Positions 11,177 through 22,492 of a stretch of DNA of 64,000 nt are shown piece after piece; the stretch's first letter is position 1; each line of letters begins with the position of its first letter. The position numbers and the translations under genes are program-made. The notes beneath the pieces are model-generated. The model had not been told where the DNA came from, made no database searches, and worked only from the letters and a program-made list of their open reading frames with translations. Source of the DNA: Zasmidium citrigriseum (Eukaryota; Ascomycota; Dothideomycetes; Mycosphaerellales; Mycosphaerellaceae); assembly GCA_002786025.1 (NCBI GenBank), contig NHNW01000045.1, positions 124,001-188,000 of the forward strand, given 5' to 3'.

Positions 11177-12403
11177 CGATGTCGAGGTGACGGTCTTCGT
11201 GCTTGGAGCATTGTCTGAGCCTCATGTTGTAGTGGTATAGAACGATGATAGGCAATCCTGACTTTCTCTTGCCTGAACACTGTCTTCTGTGTCAGCATTG
11301 GCTATGATGTTGTCGGCAGCAGAGACACATTGCTCGTTTCCTGCACATGACATTCAGGCGATGCGGTGAGTGAATGTGCGCGGGCCTGAGCCAGGTCACG
11401 TTGAGGGACGCTTTGTCAAGTTCGTGACAGCCCAACACTTGCGTGCCTGTTGCATACCGCTCCTTCGACGTCCATTGCAAACCACAGAATGTCCACGCCG
11501 TGGTCTGGTGCTGGATGAAGTTGAACAGCTCCCCTGTCTCGTCATGAGGCACACCGTCGATTCGGCCCATGTACGTTGATGCATAATGCTTTCATCTCTT
11601 GCAGCATCGCCTGATCAGCTCCACCGTGGTGATCGTCGAGACGTAATGACTCGAACTCGGTGAAGGTGTTGCTTTTGCCCACGAGCTGAGGTGATGTCGC
11701 CCGCGAGCTTGGATCGTTGTATGAGATGGGAACACAGAGTGTGCGCCCACGACCAAGCGCCGGGATCCTGATATCAGCCACCTCGTATCGAGGATGTGGA
11801 TGGAACCCGAGACAACGAGGTCGTGAGGCCGGCAGCGAGGCACGGCAACACGTGGTGTTGACGAGAAGGCAAGAATCCCAAACGTTGAGTTGTTGGGCAG
11901 CAACGCCACGTCGAGTGTGACGGTCTGTCGGATCCTTTGTGTTACGACTGTCTTCAGCGGCTGGGACATCTGAAGCGCGCGTGGAGGCATGAGGTCGAAT
12001 CCATAGGTACCCAGCCTACTGCGCGTGTCCGACGTCGTGCAACAATGCAAACGCCACCAACTTGCTAGACGTCATGCACACTGCAGGCCCGCTTGGGAGA
12101 TATGCTCATCCACGGTAAAGGTACCATCTGACACTGGTACTTCATATTGCAATGCTAGGGAAATGCTGGACGCCTCCACAGCTGACCGGACCCACTATGC
12201 ACGCGGCTTCATGACCTTCTGGCGGTGTGTTGGTTGGAGCTGCCGCACCATGCTGCATGAAATATCGAAATGGATGGTATAGCACCAGCGCCATGGATGG
12301 AGCGAGATCTGTACCCGGTAACACGCATATCATCCCGGGAAGAAGTCCGGTAGGCTGCCTCATCGTCGACGGGCTGGCTCGCGTGTTTCCCACGAGGAAT
12401 TGA
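11177..12403. other. Intergenic region with possible decayed coding sequence on the minus strand
   Basis: This 1.2-kb gap separates BTB member 5 from CSM3. On the minus strand, three overlapping open stretches (about 12050-11790, 11781-11542 and 11570-11292) each look protein-like. They are in different frames and I could not join them with good splice signals. The middle stretch contains 'VADIRIPALGRGRTLCVP'. They may be remnants of one disrupted gene or chance. No family was recognised. Confidence 0.25.
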
Positions 12404-13478
12404 TCACCAGCCCATGCTCGCCATGACCTCCTCTTCTGCCGCGAAGTCGTCTTCTTGATCATGAGTTTTACTTGCCGCCTGAGCGCCACTAGTGGTTTCG
12501 AGTGAGTTGTTGCTTTTTGGGGCTGCTGAAGGCTGTTCAGCCAAGAGTGCATCCAGATCATCATCATCCGGCTCTTTAGTGCTCGTAACTCCAGCTGGTC
12601 GTGTGGTCTGGGCAGCTGTTGTGAGCTGATTAGACTCCGCCATCAATGCGTCGAGCTCATCCTCGTTTGGCTCATCATCGTCGTCTTCGTCAAAAGGCCC
12701 TCTTCGCTTCTGTTGTGGCTGTTCGGTTCGCGGCATGTTGCTCGATCCGTTCTCAGCCAATAGTGCATCAAGCTCGTCATCATCTGGTGCATCATGCTCG
12801 CCGCTCTTCTGAGCAGTATCCCGTGGACCAGGCTCGTCTCGGAGCATTTCTTGAAACATCTCCTCCGCAGATGGCTGAGCGCCATCGGTTGCGCCATTCT
12901 CTTCATCTCCGTTCCCTAGAGCTCCGGACATCTCCACATCGGGGGAACCTCCTCTTCTGCCGGGCTTGGTATCGTCTAGCCACGCCTTCCTCATGACTTG
13001 CATTCGCTTGCTATGGCCGACCTTCTCCACCATCGCGAGGGCATCTCGGAACTTTGCGCGCGGGTATAGGTCGTCGAGCCACAGCTGGTATGCGTTGAGA
13101 AGCCGCGATATATCCGCAAACTCGTGTCCTTTGCCGCGGAACTTCAGACGTGATTTCGTGATCTTGCGAAGTCGAGGTATACCCTGGTCAGATAGCAAGC
13201 TGTACTCCCACATCAGCATCGAACATCTCTACCAGACAGTTGATCGCGTACCGATTCTCGTCAAGCTTGGGTATTGGCCTCCTCTTCTTCTTCACTTGCA
13301 CCTCTTGGTCGTCATCCACTGCAGGTCTCTCGGCAGGTGCTGAATCGTTCTGGTCGTTCTGGTTCATGGGAATGTCGCGGAGGAAATCTTCCACGGCATT
13401 GTCGTAATCGAGGAGTCGATCGAGCTCGTCGGGCGGAGCAGAGCCCACTCTAGGGTTCGGTGATGTTGCTGACGGCAT
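12404..13478 (-). CDS. CSM3: Replication fork protection complex subunit Csm3/Swi3
   Basis: Csm3 (Swi3, TIPIN) partners Tof1/Swi1 at replication forks, stabilising paused forks and supporting checkpoint signalling and cohesion. Exon 1 is 13252-13478, the intron is 13200-13251 (gtacgc..gtacag), and exon 2 is 12404-13199. The protein has 340 residues. The Swi3 domain (about 70-155) reads 'PKLDENR' then 'LLSDQGIPRLRK', 'KFRGKGHEFADISRLLNAYQ', 'LWLDDLYPRAKF' and 'VGHSKRMQVMRKAW'. The C-terminal half is acidic and low-complexity, with three similar 'DELDAL(L/M)AE'-type repeats. I chose the ATG at 13478 (MPSATS); an in-frame ATG at 13538 would add 20 residues. It diverges from the THO1 gene across 337 bp. 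Confidence 0.92.
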
Positions 13479-13815
13479 GTCGCTGTTGTGGTATTCTGAT
13501 TCTGTGATGGAGTTGGCATTCGAGTGGAAACGCGTCAAGGAAGACGCGCACCGGAATCGCGCTAAATCTAAAGCAATCTAGCGCAAAGCTTAAATCGACC
13601 TGTGTCTTGGATCTCGAAAACATCGCCTCAAGTCCACCATCACAATCCCGACAACCACCATCCAATCGGGCCCTCGACAGCAGACAATCACAGACACGAG
13701 AGGAATTGGCGCATTGTACTGGATCTTGTTTCTATCTGGACGGGACTGGCACAAGAAATGCGGTGAGAGGGAGCGAACTGAAGGCATCCACCTACTGGAC
13801 ATTCCGACTTTCGCT
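13479..13815. promoter_or_regulatory. Divergent promoter between CSM3 and THO1
   Basis: This 337-bp gap lies between two divergent starts, so it must contain both promoters and 5' UTRs. It includes CAACCACCATCC-type sequence at 13643-13660. No TATA box is evident. Confidence 0.45.
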
Positions 13816-15798
13816 ATGGCCGCCACGTCTGCCGCGGAGCTAGGACCGGTGGCGAGAGTGACTGCGCGATTGCAGGCTCTATTGGAGAAGGCCAGAACCG
13901 TGAAGCCGGAAGCCTCAGTCGAACCGCCGCTCCCAACCACAGAACTTGTCGCAGATGTATCGGCACTACATGACGACTTCGAAGAGAAATACGATCAGAC
14001 CTACAGATACTTGACAGTGGAAACGGCATCACGAGATCTATTCTATTCCCTCATCGCTTCGAACGACATCAACGATCCGGCCTTCGTGGAAGTGTGGAAT
14101 CTGCTCGATATTGTACTCTTATGCAGCGACCATGGAAAGTGCACTCCTGAGCTCTCGTGCTGGCTTCTGGAAGAGCTGCTAGATAGCCAAACCACAGATG
14201 GCTGCCGCATAGTCTTTGACTACCTGGACTCCCGACGAGAAAGACTGGCGCAAAAGGACTTTCATAAGAAGAACTTGATCTTCTTGCGATCATGCAACGA
14301 GCTTCTAAGGAGACTCAGCCGAGCCGAAGATGCCATTTTCTGTGGTCGTGTATTCTTCTTCCTCTTTCAGACCTTTCCACTGGGCGACAAGAGCTCTGTC
14401 AACCTTCGCGGCGAGTTTCACACGGAAAACCAGACGAAGTTCGATGTGGCCGAGCCTTCCACTGAATCAGGCGATGGAGACCAGATGGAAGTCGACTCGA
14501 AGTCGCAAGCGACGCCTGCCAGGGAGGAGACTCCTCAACCAGCACCTGCTGGCAAACAAGGGAGCAAAGCCGTGCCCATTAAGGCACCACCCAAGAAGAC
14601 CCCTGAAGAGGAGGTCCTCTCAAGTAGCGAGCTCTACCCCATTTTCTGGAGACTGCAACACGACTTCTCCGAACCAACAAGACTCTTCGACGGCGGCAAT
14701 TTCACATCATTCAAGAAGGGCCTTGCCAGCACCATCGCAAAGTTCAAAAAGACCCCAACCGTCGTGCAAACCAGAGCCGGCGAAGAGAGCAAACGAGGCA
14801 CCAAACGCAAGCACGGCGAGAATGGCGTCAATGGCACCAACAGCGACCATCTCGCCGACAACTACAACCCAAAATACCTCACCAGCCGCGACCTCTTCGA
14901 CCTCGAACTAAGCGATCTGGCCTTCCAACGACACATCCTGGTCCAAGCCCTCATCCTCATCGACTTCCTCCTCTCTCTGACCGAAAAGGCCAAGAAGCGC
15001 TTATCCGAACTGCCCACTCCCAACAGATCCATGTTCTACCCCTTCACCCTCAGCGAAGAAGACACCAAGTGGGCGACCTCAACTCGGTCGACCATAACCT
15101 CCTATCTCGGCCTGACCAACGAAGGCAGACAATACTGTCGCATGGTCGAAACCGTGCTCGCCCGCGACAAGAATTGGGTACGATGGAAAGTCGAAAGCTG
15201 CCCATCAATCGTCCGAGGTCCCGTCAGCACAGCTCAAGAACTCGAAGCACGCAAAGGCGCGCGCGATGCGACCCGTCCACGTCGCGTGCCGGACAAGCCC
15301 AACAACGCCATGGACCTCTCTTTTCTGGACGAAGGCAGCGGCGGTGGACTGGACGCCCTGAGAGATCCTTCCCGCTACACGGCACCGTCGATCGAGCAAC
15401 TAACCGCAGCGGTGCAGACGGACAAGCTGGATTTAGAAATGGCGATGGATGATGAGGAAAAGACGAGTCTGGAAAACGCCATGGAGAACGCCAAGTGGCG
15501 GGCGCTCCGACAAGCCCGCGCAGAGAATCTGAGTATGTTGGATAAGGTGGAGAGTACCAGAGATTTGGAAGAGATGATGGAGAAGATCAAGGAGCAGCAA
15601 CAGCAGCGACCGTCATCGTCGGAGCAGAATCATGAGGCTGGCGGTGAGAATGGAACGACGACTGGAGAAGAGGAGACGACTGCGGCGAATGTGACCGTCA
15701 CGGCCGCAGACGAAGATGGTGCGCCGGCAATCGAGACATCGCAACTGCCGGAGGCAGTGGAGGATAAAGTTCTGCCAGACGCCGCAGAGGCACAGTGA
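13816..15798 (+). CDS. THO complex subunit 1 (Hpr1/THOC1)
   Basis: THO complex subunit 1 couples transcription elongation to mRNA packaging and export (TREX). The gene appears intronless and encodes 660 residues from the ATG at 13816 ('MAATSAAELGPVARV'). In-frame codons extend up to 13714 without strong reason to use them. The THOC1 domain spans roughly residues 60-530. Its signature segments are 'FLRSCNELLRRLSRAEDAIF' (near 158) and 'FFFLFQTFPLGDKSSVNLRG' (near 178), and later 'SELYPIFWRLQHDFSEPTRL'. An inserted low-complexity Pro/Glu/Ser region (about 220-260) and a Glu/Thr-rich C-terminal tail are probably disordered. Family assignment is strong from the central block. Confidence 0.92.
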   Translation: MAATSAAELGPVARVTARLQALLEKARTVKPEASVEPPLPTTELVADVSALHDDFEEKYDQTYRYLTVETASRDLFYSLIASNDINDPAFVEVWNLLDIVLLCSDHGKCTPELSCWLLEELLDSQTTDGCRIVFDYLDSRRERLAQKDFHKKNLIFLRSCNELLRRLSRAEDAIFCGRVFFFLFQTFPLGDKSSVNLRGEFHTENQTKFDVAEPSTESGDGDQMEVDSKSQATPAREETPQPAPAGKQGSKAVPIKAPPKKTPEEEVLSSSELYPIFWRLQHDFSEPTRLFDGGNFTSFKKGLASTIAKFKKTPTVVQTRAGEESKRGTKRKHGENGVNGTNSDHLADNYNPKYLTSRDLFDLELSDLAFQRHILVQALILIDFLLSLTEKAKKRLSELPTPNRSMFYPFTLSEEDTKWATSTRSTITSYLGLTNEGRQYCRMVETVLARDKNWVRWKVESCPSIVRGPVSTAQELEARKGARDATRPRRVPDKPNNAMDLSFLDEGSGGGLDALRDPSRYTAPSIEQLTAAVQTDKLDLEMAMDDEEKTSLENAMENAKWRALRQARAENLSMLDKVESTRDLEEMMEKIKEQQQQRPSSSEQNHEAGGENGTTTGEEETTAANVTVTAADEDGAPAIETSQLPEAVEDKVLPDAAEAQ

Positions 15799-18700
15799 TC
15801 TACAGTTCCAGGTTGTTGCGAAAGACGGGGCGCGCTCATCACGAAAGAAAGAAGAAATCCAGAGAAGTGAAATAGATTGCTTTGCAGAAGATCTTTCACT
15901 TGCCATTGGTGTTGGACCCGCCCAGCCAGCCACTGCATGCGATACAAGCTGCAGTCATCAACAAGCTGAAGTCGGAGTAAGTTTGCTTCTGACTTTCCAC
16001 GGGGTGTAAATTTGGGTCATCCGGCCCGACGTCCGTGCTAGTAGCCGATGCAGTGTGCAGCGGGCAGCCGTTGTGCCCGTGTTATTGGGACCTGTCAAAT
16101 GCAGAAGCGAGAAGTGCGATGAGAGTCAGTGCGTTCGAAGTTGGGTCCGTCGAATCGAGTGCCTGGTTGTTTGTGGGGTGGGAAAGTCTTTTTTCATCTC
16201 ACTTGCATGATTGCCGCATTTTGAGTCCTATTGCATAGCAGAGTGTGCTGCATAGGGGCGTCGTTGCAGTCGACATAGATAGAACTTGACGCAGGGGTGC
16301 AGGCAGTGTCAGTAAGGGACATAGCGTACATGTACAGTACGTGCGAGTCGTCCAACGCAGAACAAGGCATCGCAAGACCAAACAGGTTTTGCTCCTTCGG
16401 GTCGGAAGCGGTAGAATCGGAAGCGGTACTGTCTCCATCAGAAGTGCCGTTCATGAGGCAATGTCGATCGTTGTAGCAGTTGAAAACAATAGCGACGAGA
16501 AAGTCTGGGTCAGAGGAAGACAGAGACGTCAAGTGTGCAGTGCCTATGATGTTAGTGACGGTGACCAAACTCTCTCGGAGCAGATACCAAATGCGGTAAT
16601 CTGGCAAAGAATTAGTGAGGCGAACGCGTTAGTATGCTGCTGACCGACTCGTCGTTTGGGCAAATGGAGTCTGCAGATGAGTGAAGTCTCGAAGGTTGCA
16701 ACTCAAATCGAACGCTTGGCCCTGGGGTGGTCACTGGTCAGGGTTCAAGGTGTGGATGCAAGGTAATAAGCATAAGCTTAAAGAAACCACCAACCCCGAG
16801 AAACCGGGTTGACAGCTCCGGCGGCGTCGGGAGCCGTGAGCAAGCTAGGAGATAGCAACGGCAATGTTCCTTTCGAGGCAAGATGGGATGCCGCGAAGAG
16901 GAATAGGGCGTCGAATTGGAGCCAAAGAATGTGGTAGGAATCGCATCATCATGTGAGAGCGTGGATCGCTCCTTCGTGTTGCTGCTGGTGGTGCTCCACA
17001 AATCGCTCCTTCTTCGTGGGGTGGTTGTTGATCCAAGCTTTGCAACAGATCGCCAGCAACAACGTGCGAGTTGCTTTTTCAGGGCAGTAGAAATCGATAG
17101 CCACAACCGTGGTCGAAAGGCGGTCGTGACGCTATTGAAGTGATTTAGGCTCGCGAGCCGAGTCGTGATGCCCCCACAGTGTTGGACTTTTCGTAGAGCA
17201 CTTCGCTTGGGAGATGCGGCAATTCAGTCGGCGAGAAGGTGATGATGATGCTGCGTCGAGGCATTTCCAATCGTAGCAATCGCAAGTGTCGCCGTGCATC
17301 AGCTCATGACTTGGTGGTTTGGGCATTTGTCAACGGTCGTAGTCCACGGACATGATGCGCGCGTGATGGAAATGCTGCTGACAGGGTCGCCGCGTGGACG
17401 ATCCAGGATGGACTGACAGTCGCTCGATCACTGCCGCTTTGAGGGGATTATCCATGAGCAAGGCGACTCCAGACGAAGGGTGAGTGGTGATCTCTTGGAT
17501 GTGCAAAGACAAAGCCATGTGCTCTCCAGGATGCCACGGGCGAGTGCATGCTGGCACTGGGCGGCGGCTGTGGCCCAATGGCTGGCGGCACAGGCGCGCG
17601 GAGCGCAGGCCTTTCCAAATAGTCGCAGACTGGAGGATGGGGAGGACGGGCAGGCTGTCAGAGCGGTCGTGGAGTGGTCGCCAGGTCGGTTAGAGGGTGC
17701 GCCTTCTGCGACGGTTGCCTTAGCGCCCGGATAGCCTTCTGGTTGACCTGTGTCGTGCAGGAGCGATCGTCGAGCCTCGCTTAGACACAGCACAGCAGGA
17801 ACAGAGCACTTCCAGAACGTGAGGCAGGAGCAGACAGGTCGCACAGCACGGCGGCTTCGCACCGCATGAGCAGTGTACGAGGTGCGGCGAGCGCAGGACC
17901 TGGCGGCGGACATTGTTTAATACATTGATGATTGATTGAAGGTCGCTTGCGTGCTGGTTGTCGCGCGCAGGGATGGCAAAGCTTGAGCGTCTGTGCGCGA
18001 TCCAAGGTTCGCGCATCCCGGCCTGCTTGCGCGATGGCACCAGCGAAGTCAAACTTTCGACGCTCCTGCTTTGACGCCATCCCTCTCCGCCGCCAGCGCC
18101 CTCCCACCGCCAGCATCTCCAGCGCCCGGCACTGCGATGCGATATTGCAGCAGTACTGCCGCTAGCTCACCAGCGCCAGTGGCCATGTTTCATCGGCCAA
18201 GCGAGCGCATCCCTGCCGGCCATCAAACCACCACCTGCGCGTCCGATACACCTCAAATTTCCGTCTCAGCGTCATCGAGCGAGAGATTGCTGCCCGCCAA
18301 GCGCTGCCAGATGTCCCGATCAGGCGCGAGCAGACGCATCGATGGAGTCTGGAAGCGCTGGCCCGTCCCCAAGCGAGCTGGTCAAACGATAGACGTCTGA
18401 AGTCGTCCTCCGCTGCATCACCACCAAAGTCGTGCTCCTGTCTGCTACACGCGGTCGCCATGTGCAGTGAACCAGTCCAGGATGGCCGTCTTGTCGCCGT
18501 GGTTCGGCTTCACGTGAAGAGCCCGTCAGGCCGTCACGACTTGCTCGCACGAACAATGGTAGATTGAGTGCCCTGCTATCGCTCACGTGCCCCAACGCTC
18601 GCGGAAATGCTGTCCAGGGCAGCAGAATACGCCCGCGCATCTCTGCAGGATCAGGATGACCACCGCCAAACTCTCGACCAAATGCCCACGCCTGGTACCC

Positions 18701-20560
18701 CAAATCCGGCAACTGCAAGTTTCCGGTCCTAGCTGTCTGCGCAACGTCCCCCGGTGTCGTCAGTCGTCGCCTTGTTTTTGAACCTTCATCTCTTCAATCT
18801 ATTATACTAGCACCAATGATGAGCCGGCTCGGACCGTACTGGCTGCCTCCCGATCTGGACTCATTTGAGATCGATGGATAAATGCTCCGAAACCTGCGTA
18901 ACTGCTGGGGGGCTGCTTCACATGCCGTCCAGTGGGTCGTGGATGTGCAAACGCCGTGGGTTAGGGCAAACGCGGCAGGCGTCTGCCTTGGCCGTCGACA
19001 GCAGCAACTGCATCATCTTCTCGCGGGCACATGCACAGCCAGAGGCGTCCTCGGAGAAGAAGCACTACAGAACTGTTGGTGGCAGCGCTCGTGACCCCAT
19101 CCACTATCGCACCGGCCCGTAGAAGAGGAGGCACGATGGACGTCTTGTGCCGGCCAAGCACAGCCTAAAGAGCCGCCGGCAGCAGCAGAGATGCCCTGTG
19201 TTTCTCAGGTGCAGAAGCTACGCTCTGCAGGAGGAATGCCACAGGTACACAGGCGGTCCACGGGCGACTAGTCCCCGCAGAAGGCCCCATGCCAGAGCTC
19301 ATCCACACACCCCTACTAGCACAACCGGGCTTCAACGGCTATCTCGCAGCCAACCACATGAAGTGAGCGTGCGTTGTGACAGGGTACCCGGCCATGGGTG
19401 TCCACCCGGCCCCGTCGGAGTCAAACTGCTGTCTAGCCTTGTGGGAGGGGTACTGACCCGCCCTGTGCAGTCGACTCCTTCGAGATCGCTTCAGCAGTCT
19501 AGGATCTTCTCGGGAACAATGGCGGACATTTCTTCGTTTACGGTAGAGCCTACTTGTTCGGTTCGCTACCCGCCGCATCGGTGCCTCCCGACTCCCTCTA
19601 ACGCCCGCGCTCGCCTGCAATTCGTCAACCACCTGCTGCTTCGGGGCCATGAGACTTGCATGCACACCAACACACCGTCTCTGGCCTTCAAGATTAAGGA
19701 ACGTGCCACAAGCTGGCAGGTTCCGCCCATCCTTTACAACTAATCACAGCGCAATCAATCTGCCATCTATTTGCTTCAAGCAGAATCCGACACAGAGGCT
19801 CTGGCTCGATTGCATTCGATAGCATTGCACCCTTCGAGAGCCGCTGGTGGAGGTCCATCCATTATTGCAAGGTCCTCGCGGCCGGCCAAACACGCTGCTC
19901 GCAGCCCAGCTCTCCAACCCTGCTGCGCGGTCGTCTCGAGCCTCGAGAACCGACCATTGGTTCCACCCTCGCTCCAAGACCTTCACTTCTGGCAGGCAAG
20001 CCGTCCGTACGGACGTGGGAGACTGGCGCCTATCGACACAAGTCACCGCGACGGCCCTTCGCTTTCCCTTGGCTATCGACTCGGAAGATTTGTGCGTCCA
20101 CAAGGCGTTCATATCCCACGGAAAAGGCGACCGGCCCGTTCACTCCTTGACATCCTACAGCACGTTCCTTCCTGGGAGCTGTGTTGCGACCTCTACCTTC
20201 AGTATCAATTGACCACTCATAGCTCATCATCATTTTGAGCCTCTCGAAAGAACCCTTCCAAAAGACGGCGTTGCAAAAAGCCTGCGATTTCGACCACGAT
20301 CGATGCCCTGGCCTACCCTCGTGACGGCTGTTTGAACTCTGATCTAATCCTGGTCTTTACTGGCTAAACGTTTTGGCCGAACGGTCCTATTCGAGGGACT
20401 ACGCAAACGATACGTTATTGGATGTCGACCGACTAAGGACGACACTTGACATCTCGCCGGGCGCTTGCACTACCCACGGTTCGTCGAATTTCCCCTCTCT
20501 GCAGGGCTATAACTGATTGCGAGCTTTCTACAGCGCCTCGAACTGGTCACCAGAGGTCAA
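15799..20560. other. 4.8-kb region without recognised gene, upstream of the homeobox gene
   Basis: Apart from the candidate at 16194-16670, I see only scattered open frames with no protein-like composition. The longest is a 198-codon Arg/Ser/Pro-rich frame at 19147-19743, which I do not believe. The region is unusually long for this gene-dense window. It ends at the start of a developmental-type transcription factor, so an extended promoter, a long intron-containing 5' UTR or non-coding transcripts are plausible. Nothing in the sequence decides between these. Confidence 0.4.
16194..16670 (-). CDS. Candidate cysteine-rich protein, 3' exons only
   Basis: This is a tentative model. On the minus strand, three segments join in a consistent frame with plausible splice signals: 16645-16670 ('DSICPNDES'), 16588-16600 (a 13-nt exon) and 16194-16543, a 116-codon open terminal exon. 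The introns are 16601-16644 (branch-like cactaat, acceptor ttgccag) and 16544-16587 (gtatct..catag, branch-like cactaac). The terminal exon holds six cysteines spaced like a small extracellular protein, with 'SALDDSHVLYMYAMSLTDT' in the middle and a short 'DSTASDSTASD' repeat. I could not find the 5' exon or a signal peptide. It could also be a pseudogene or a coincidence. Confidence 0.28.
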
Positions 20561-22492
20561 ATGGTTCACGAACGCTTCACGGTGTTATTGTCTCCGCCAA
20601 ATTCTCCGCGTATGTCGGACACCGCGGCAAAGACAAACGACTACTACAGCCAGTATGCGCCGCACTCGACACAGTACCATCCGAGAGGCTCGATACAGCA
20701 TGGCCAGATGAGCGCTCATGACGACGGCCGGGACCATCCATACGATCAACCACGGCATCCCCTTCGATCATATAAGAGCTCCCCTTACGTCCTCGGACAG
20801 TCAAGTCAACTGGGCTACCAAGGCGCCCACGACGAGTCGAATCATCCCAACCCCGAGGGCTTTCACGGACGAATGATTCCCCAAGGCCATCAACCAGTCC
20901 GCACGGCCGACTCACAGCCCACGACAGGCGCCGTCTCGTCGGCGTCGAGCCCAACGGATCGACTGACTCCGCGGTCAGAGAGTGCGCACGGGAAGGAGCA
21001 GCACGACGATGACGATGTCATTGATCTCGGCGGTGAAGATCAAGACGAGGAGGCTGAGAAGGTGCCCATGACAGCAGCTGAATTGCGAGCAGCGAAAAGA
21101 AAGATGAAGCGATTTAGGTTTGCCATACCGCCAGCGGACGCCGGTTGGGCAGCAGCGCTAACTTGTCTTAGACTTACGCACAACCAAACACGTTTCCTAA
21201 TGAGTGAATTCGCTCGTCAGGCGCATCCGGATGCTGCCCATAGAGAGCGGCTGGCACGAGAGATCCCTGGGCTCAGTGCGCGCCAGGTTCAGGTCTGGTT
21301 CCAGAACCGGTACGTTGTCTCGGTTGGCGTCGAGGCACAGAAGGCTAACGCCATTGACAGACGAGCGAAGTTGAAAAGACTGACGACTGATGATCGAGAA
21401 CGGATGATGAGATCGAGGGCTCTGCCTGAGCACTTCGACACGACGCAAGCGCTCCACTCACCCTTTGGTGCCCAACCCCCTCCCATGAGTGCGCCGTTAC
21501 CCGGCGTAGGAGGATACCCGCCGTATGGAGACAACAGTGGCATTCGACCTCTGACATTGGATACATTGCGACGAGTTCCAGACTACGAGCAGTATGGTGC
21601 GCAGCAGCAGTACGCCAGCATATCGGGCGTCAGCCCAGCGCTGGGAGCGTTCGCATTCACTCCGCCGCAATCGGCCTCAGAACATCTATCACCAGGCTCT
21701 GCGACGAGCGGGATGTCTCCATTCGTGCTGCAACAGCAACAGGCCGCTTACGAGCAGTCAAGAAGACCGCCAATAGGGCTTCCAGGAGCAGCGCAGGCCG
21801 GATACATGCCTCAACAGCAAGCACCGAGACTGCCGCTTCACGAAAGATTTGCCAGAACGCTGAGTGAGGCTGCCGGATCTCCATTGCGCACGAGCCTCTC
21901 CTACTCATCTCTGGGATCGACAAGTCAACCAGCGCATTACACCGAACGCGCCTCGTCCTTCTCAGAGCACCCGACATATGGCCAACAAAGACCTTTCCTT
22001 CAAAGAAATACGAGCAACACGAGTGTGACTGAGCCATCGTCCTACGGTTTGGGATTCTCATGTGAGTCTGAGTCGGCAGTAGCGTGAAGGGCATTGACTG
22101 ACGATTGACTAGATACACACGCACCCAGTTATCAACAGAGCGAGCAACACCAGCAACCCACAGCAGCAGGTAGCGTGCAACCTTCGACAGACACAGAGCC
22201 TTATAGACGACCAGGACCTCCACCCGCAAGCTACACTCAGTACGAGAGCTCCAGTTTCAGCGGTTCGCAGATCCCTCAGTACCCAGGCTACACGACACAA
22301 TATCCTTCGCAGAATCTCCCCGGCGGCTATCAAGTGACCGAGCAACCACGAAATCAGGCGCAAGAGCAGGTCCAGCATCAGGGGCACGACAGCTATTCAA
22401 CGGTACCTGGAGCTGCGCAGCCATACATGCACCAACAAGTGACGGATAGCCAGAGTCCCTCACACGGAATGCCGATGCCGCCGTCGTACTGA
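20561..22492 (+). CDS. Homeobox transcription factor (HTF1/MoHOX2-like)
   Basis: A 591-residue nuclear DNA-binding protein. Exons are 20561-21117, 21172-21309, 21361-22061 and 22113-22492. Introns are 21118-21171 (gtttgc..cttag), 21310-21360 (gtacgt..gacag) and 22062-22112 (gtgagt..actag). The homeodomain, about residues 179-238, is interrupted by the first two introns. Once spliced it reads 'KMKRFRLTHNQTRFLMSEF' then 'PGLSARQVQVWFQNRRAKLK', with the invariant W, F, N and R of helix 3. The downstream 'LTTDDRERMMRSRALPEHFD' is characteristic of the fungal HTF1/MoHOX2/kal-1 homeobox group, whose members control conidiation. That assignment is from memory of the family. The C-terminus is Gln/Pro/Ser-rich. 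An alternative start is the ATG at 20612. Introns 1 and 2 are stop-free multiples of three, so unspliced transcripts would still be open. Confidence 0.88.

Noticed and set aside
19147..19743. 198-codon plus-strand frame
   Set aside because: It is rich in Arg/Ser/Pro/His without domain, coil or signal, and it lies in a region of random-looking codon use.
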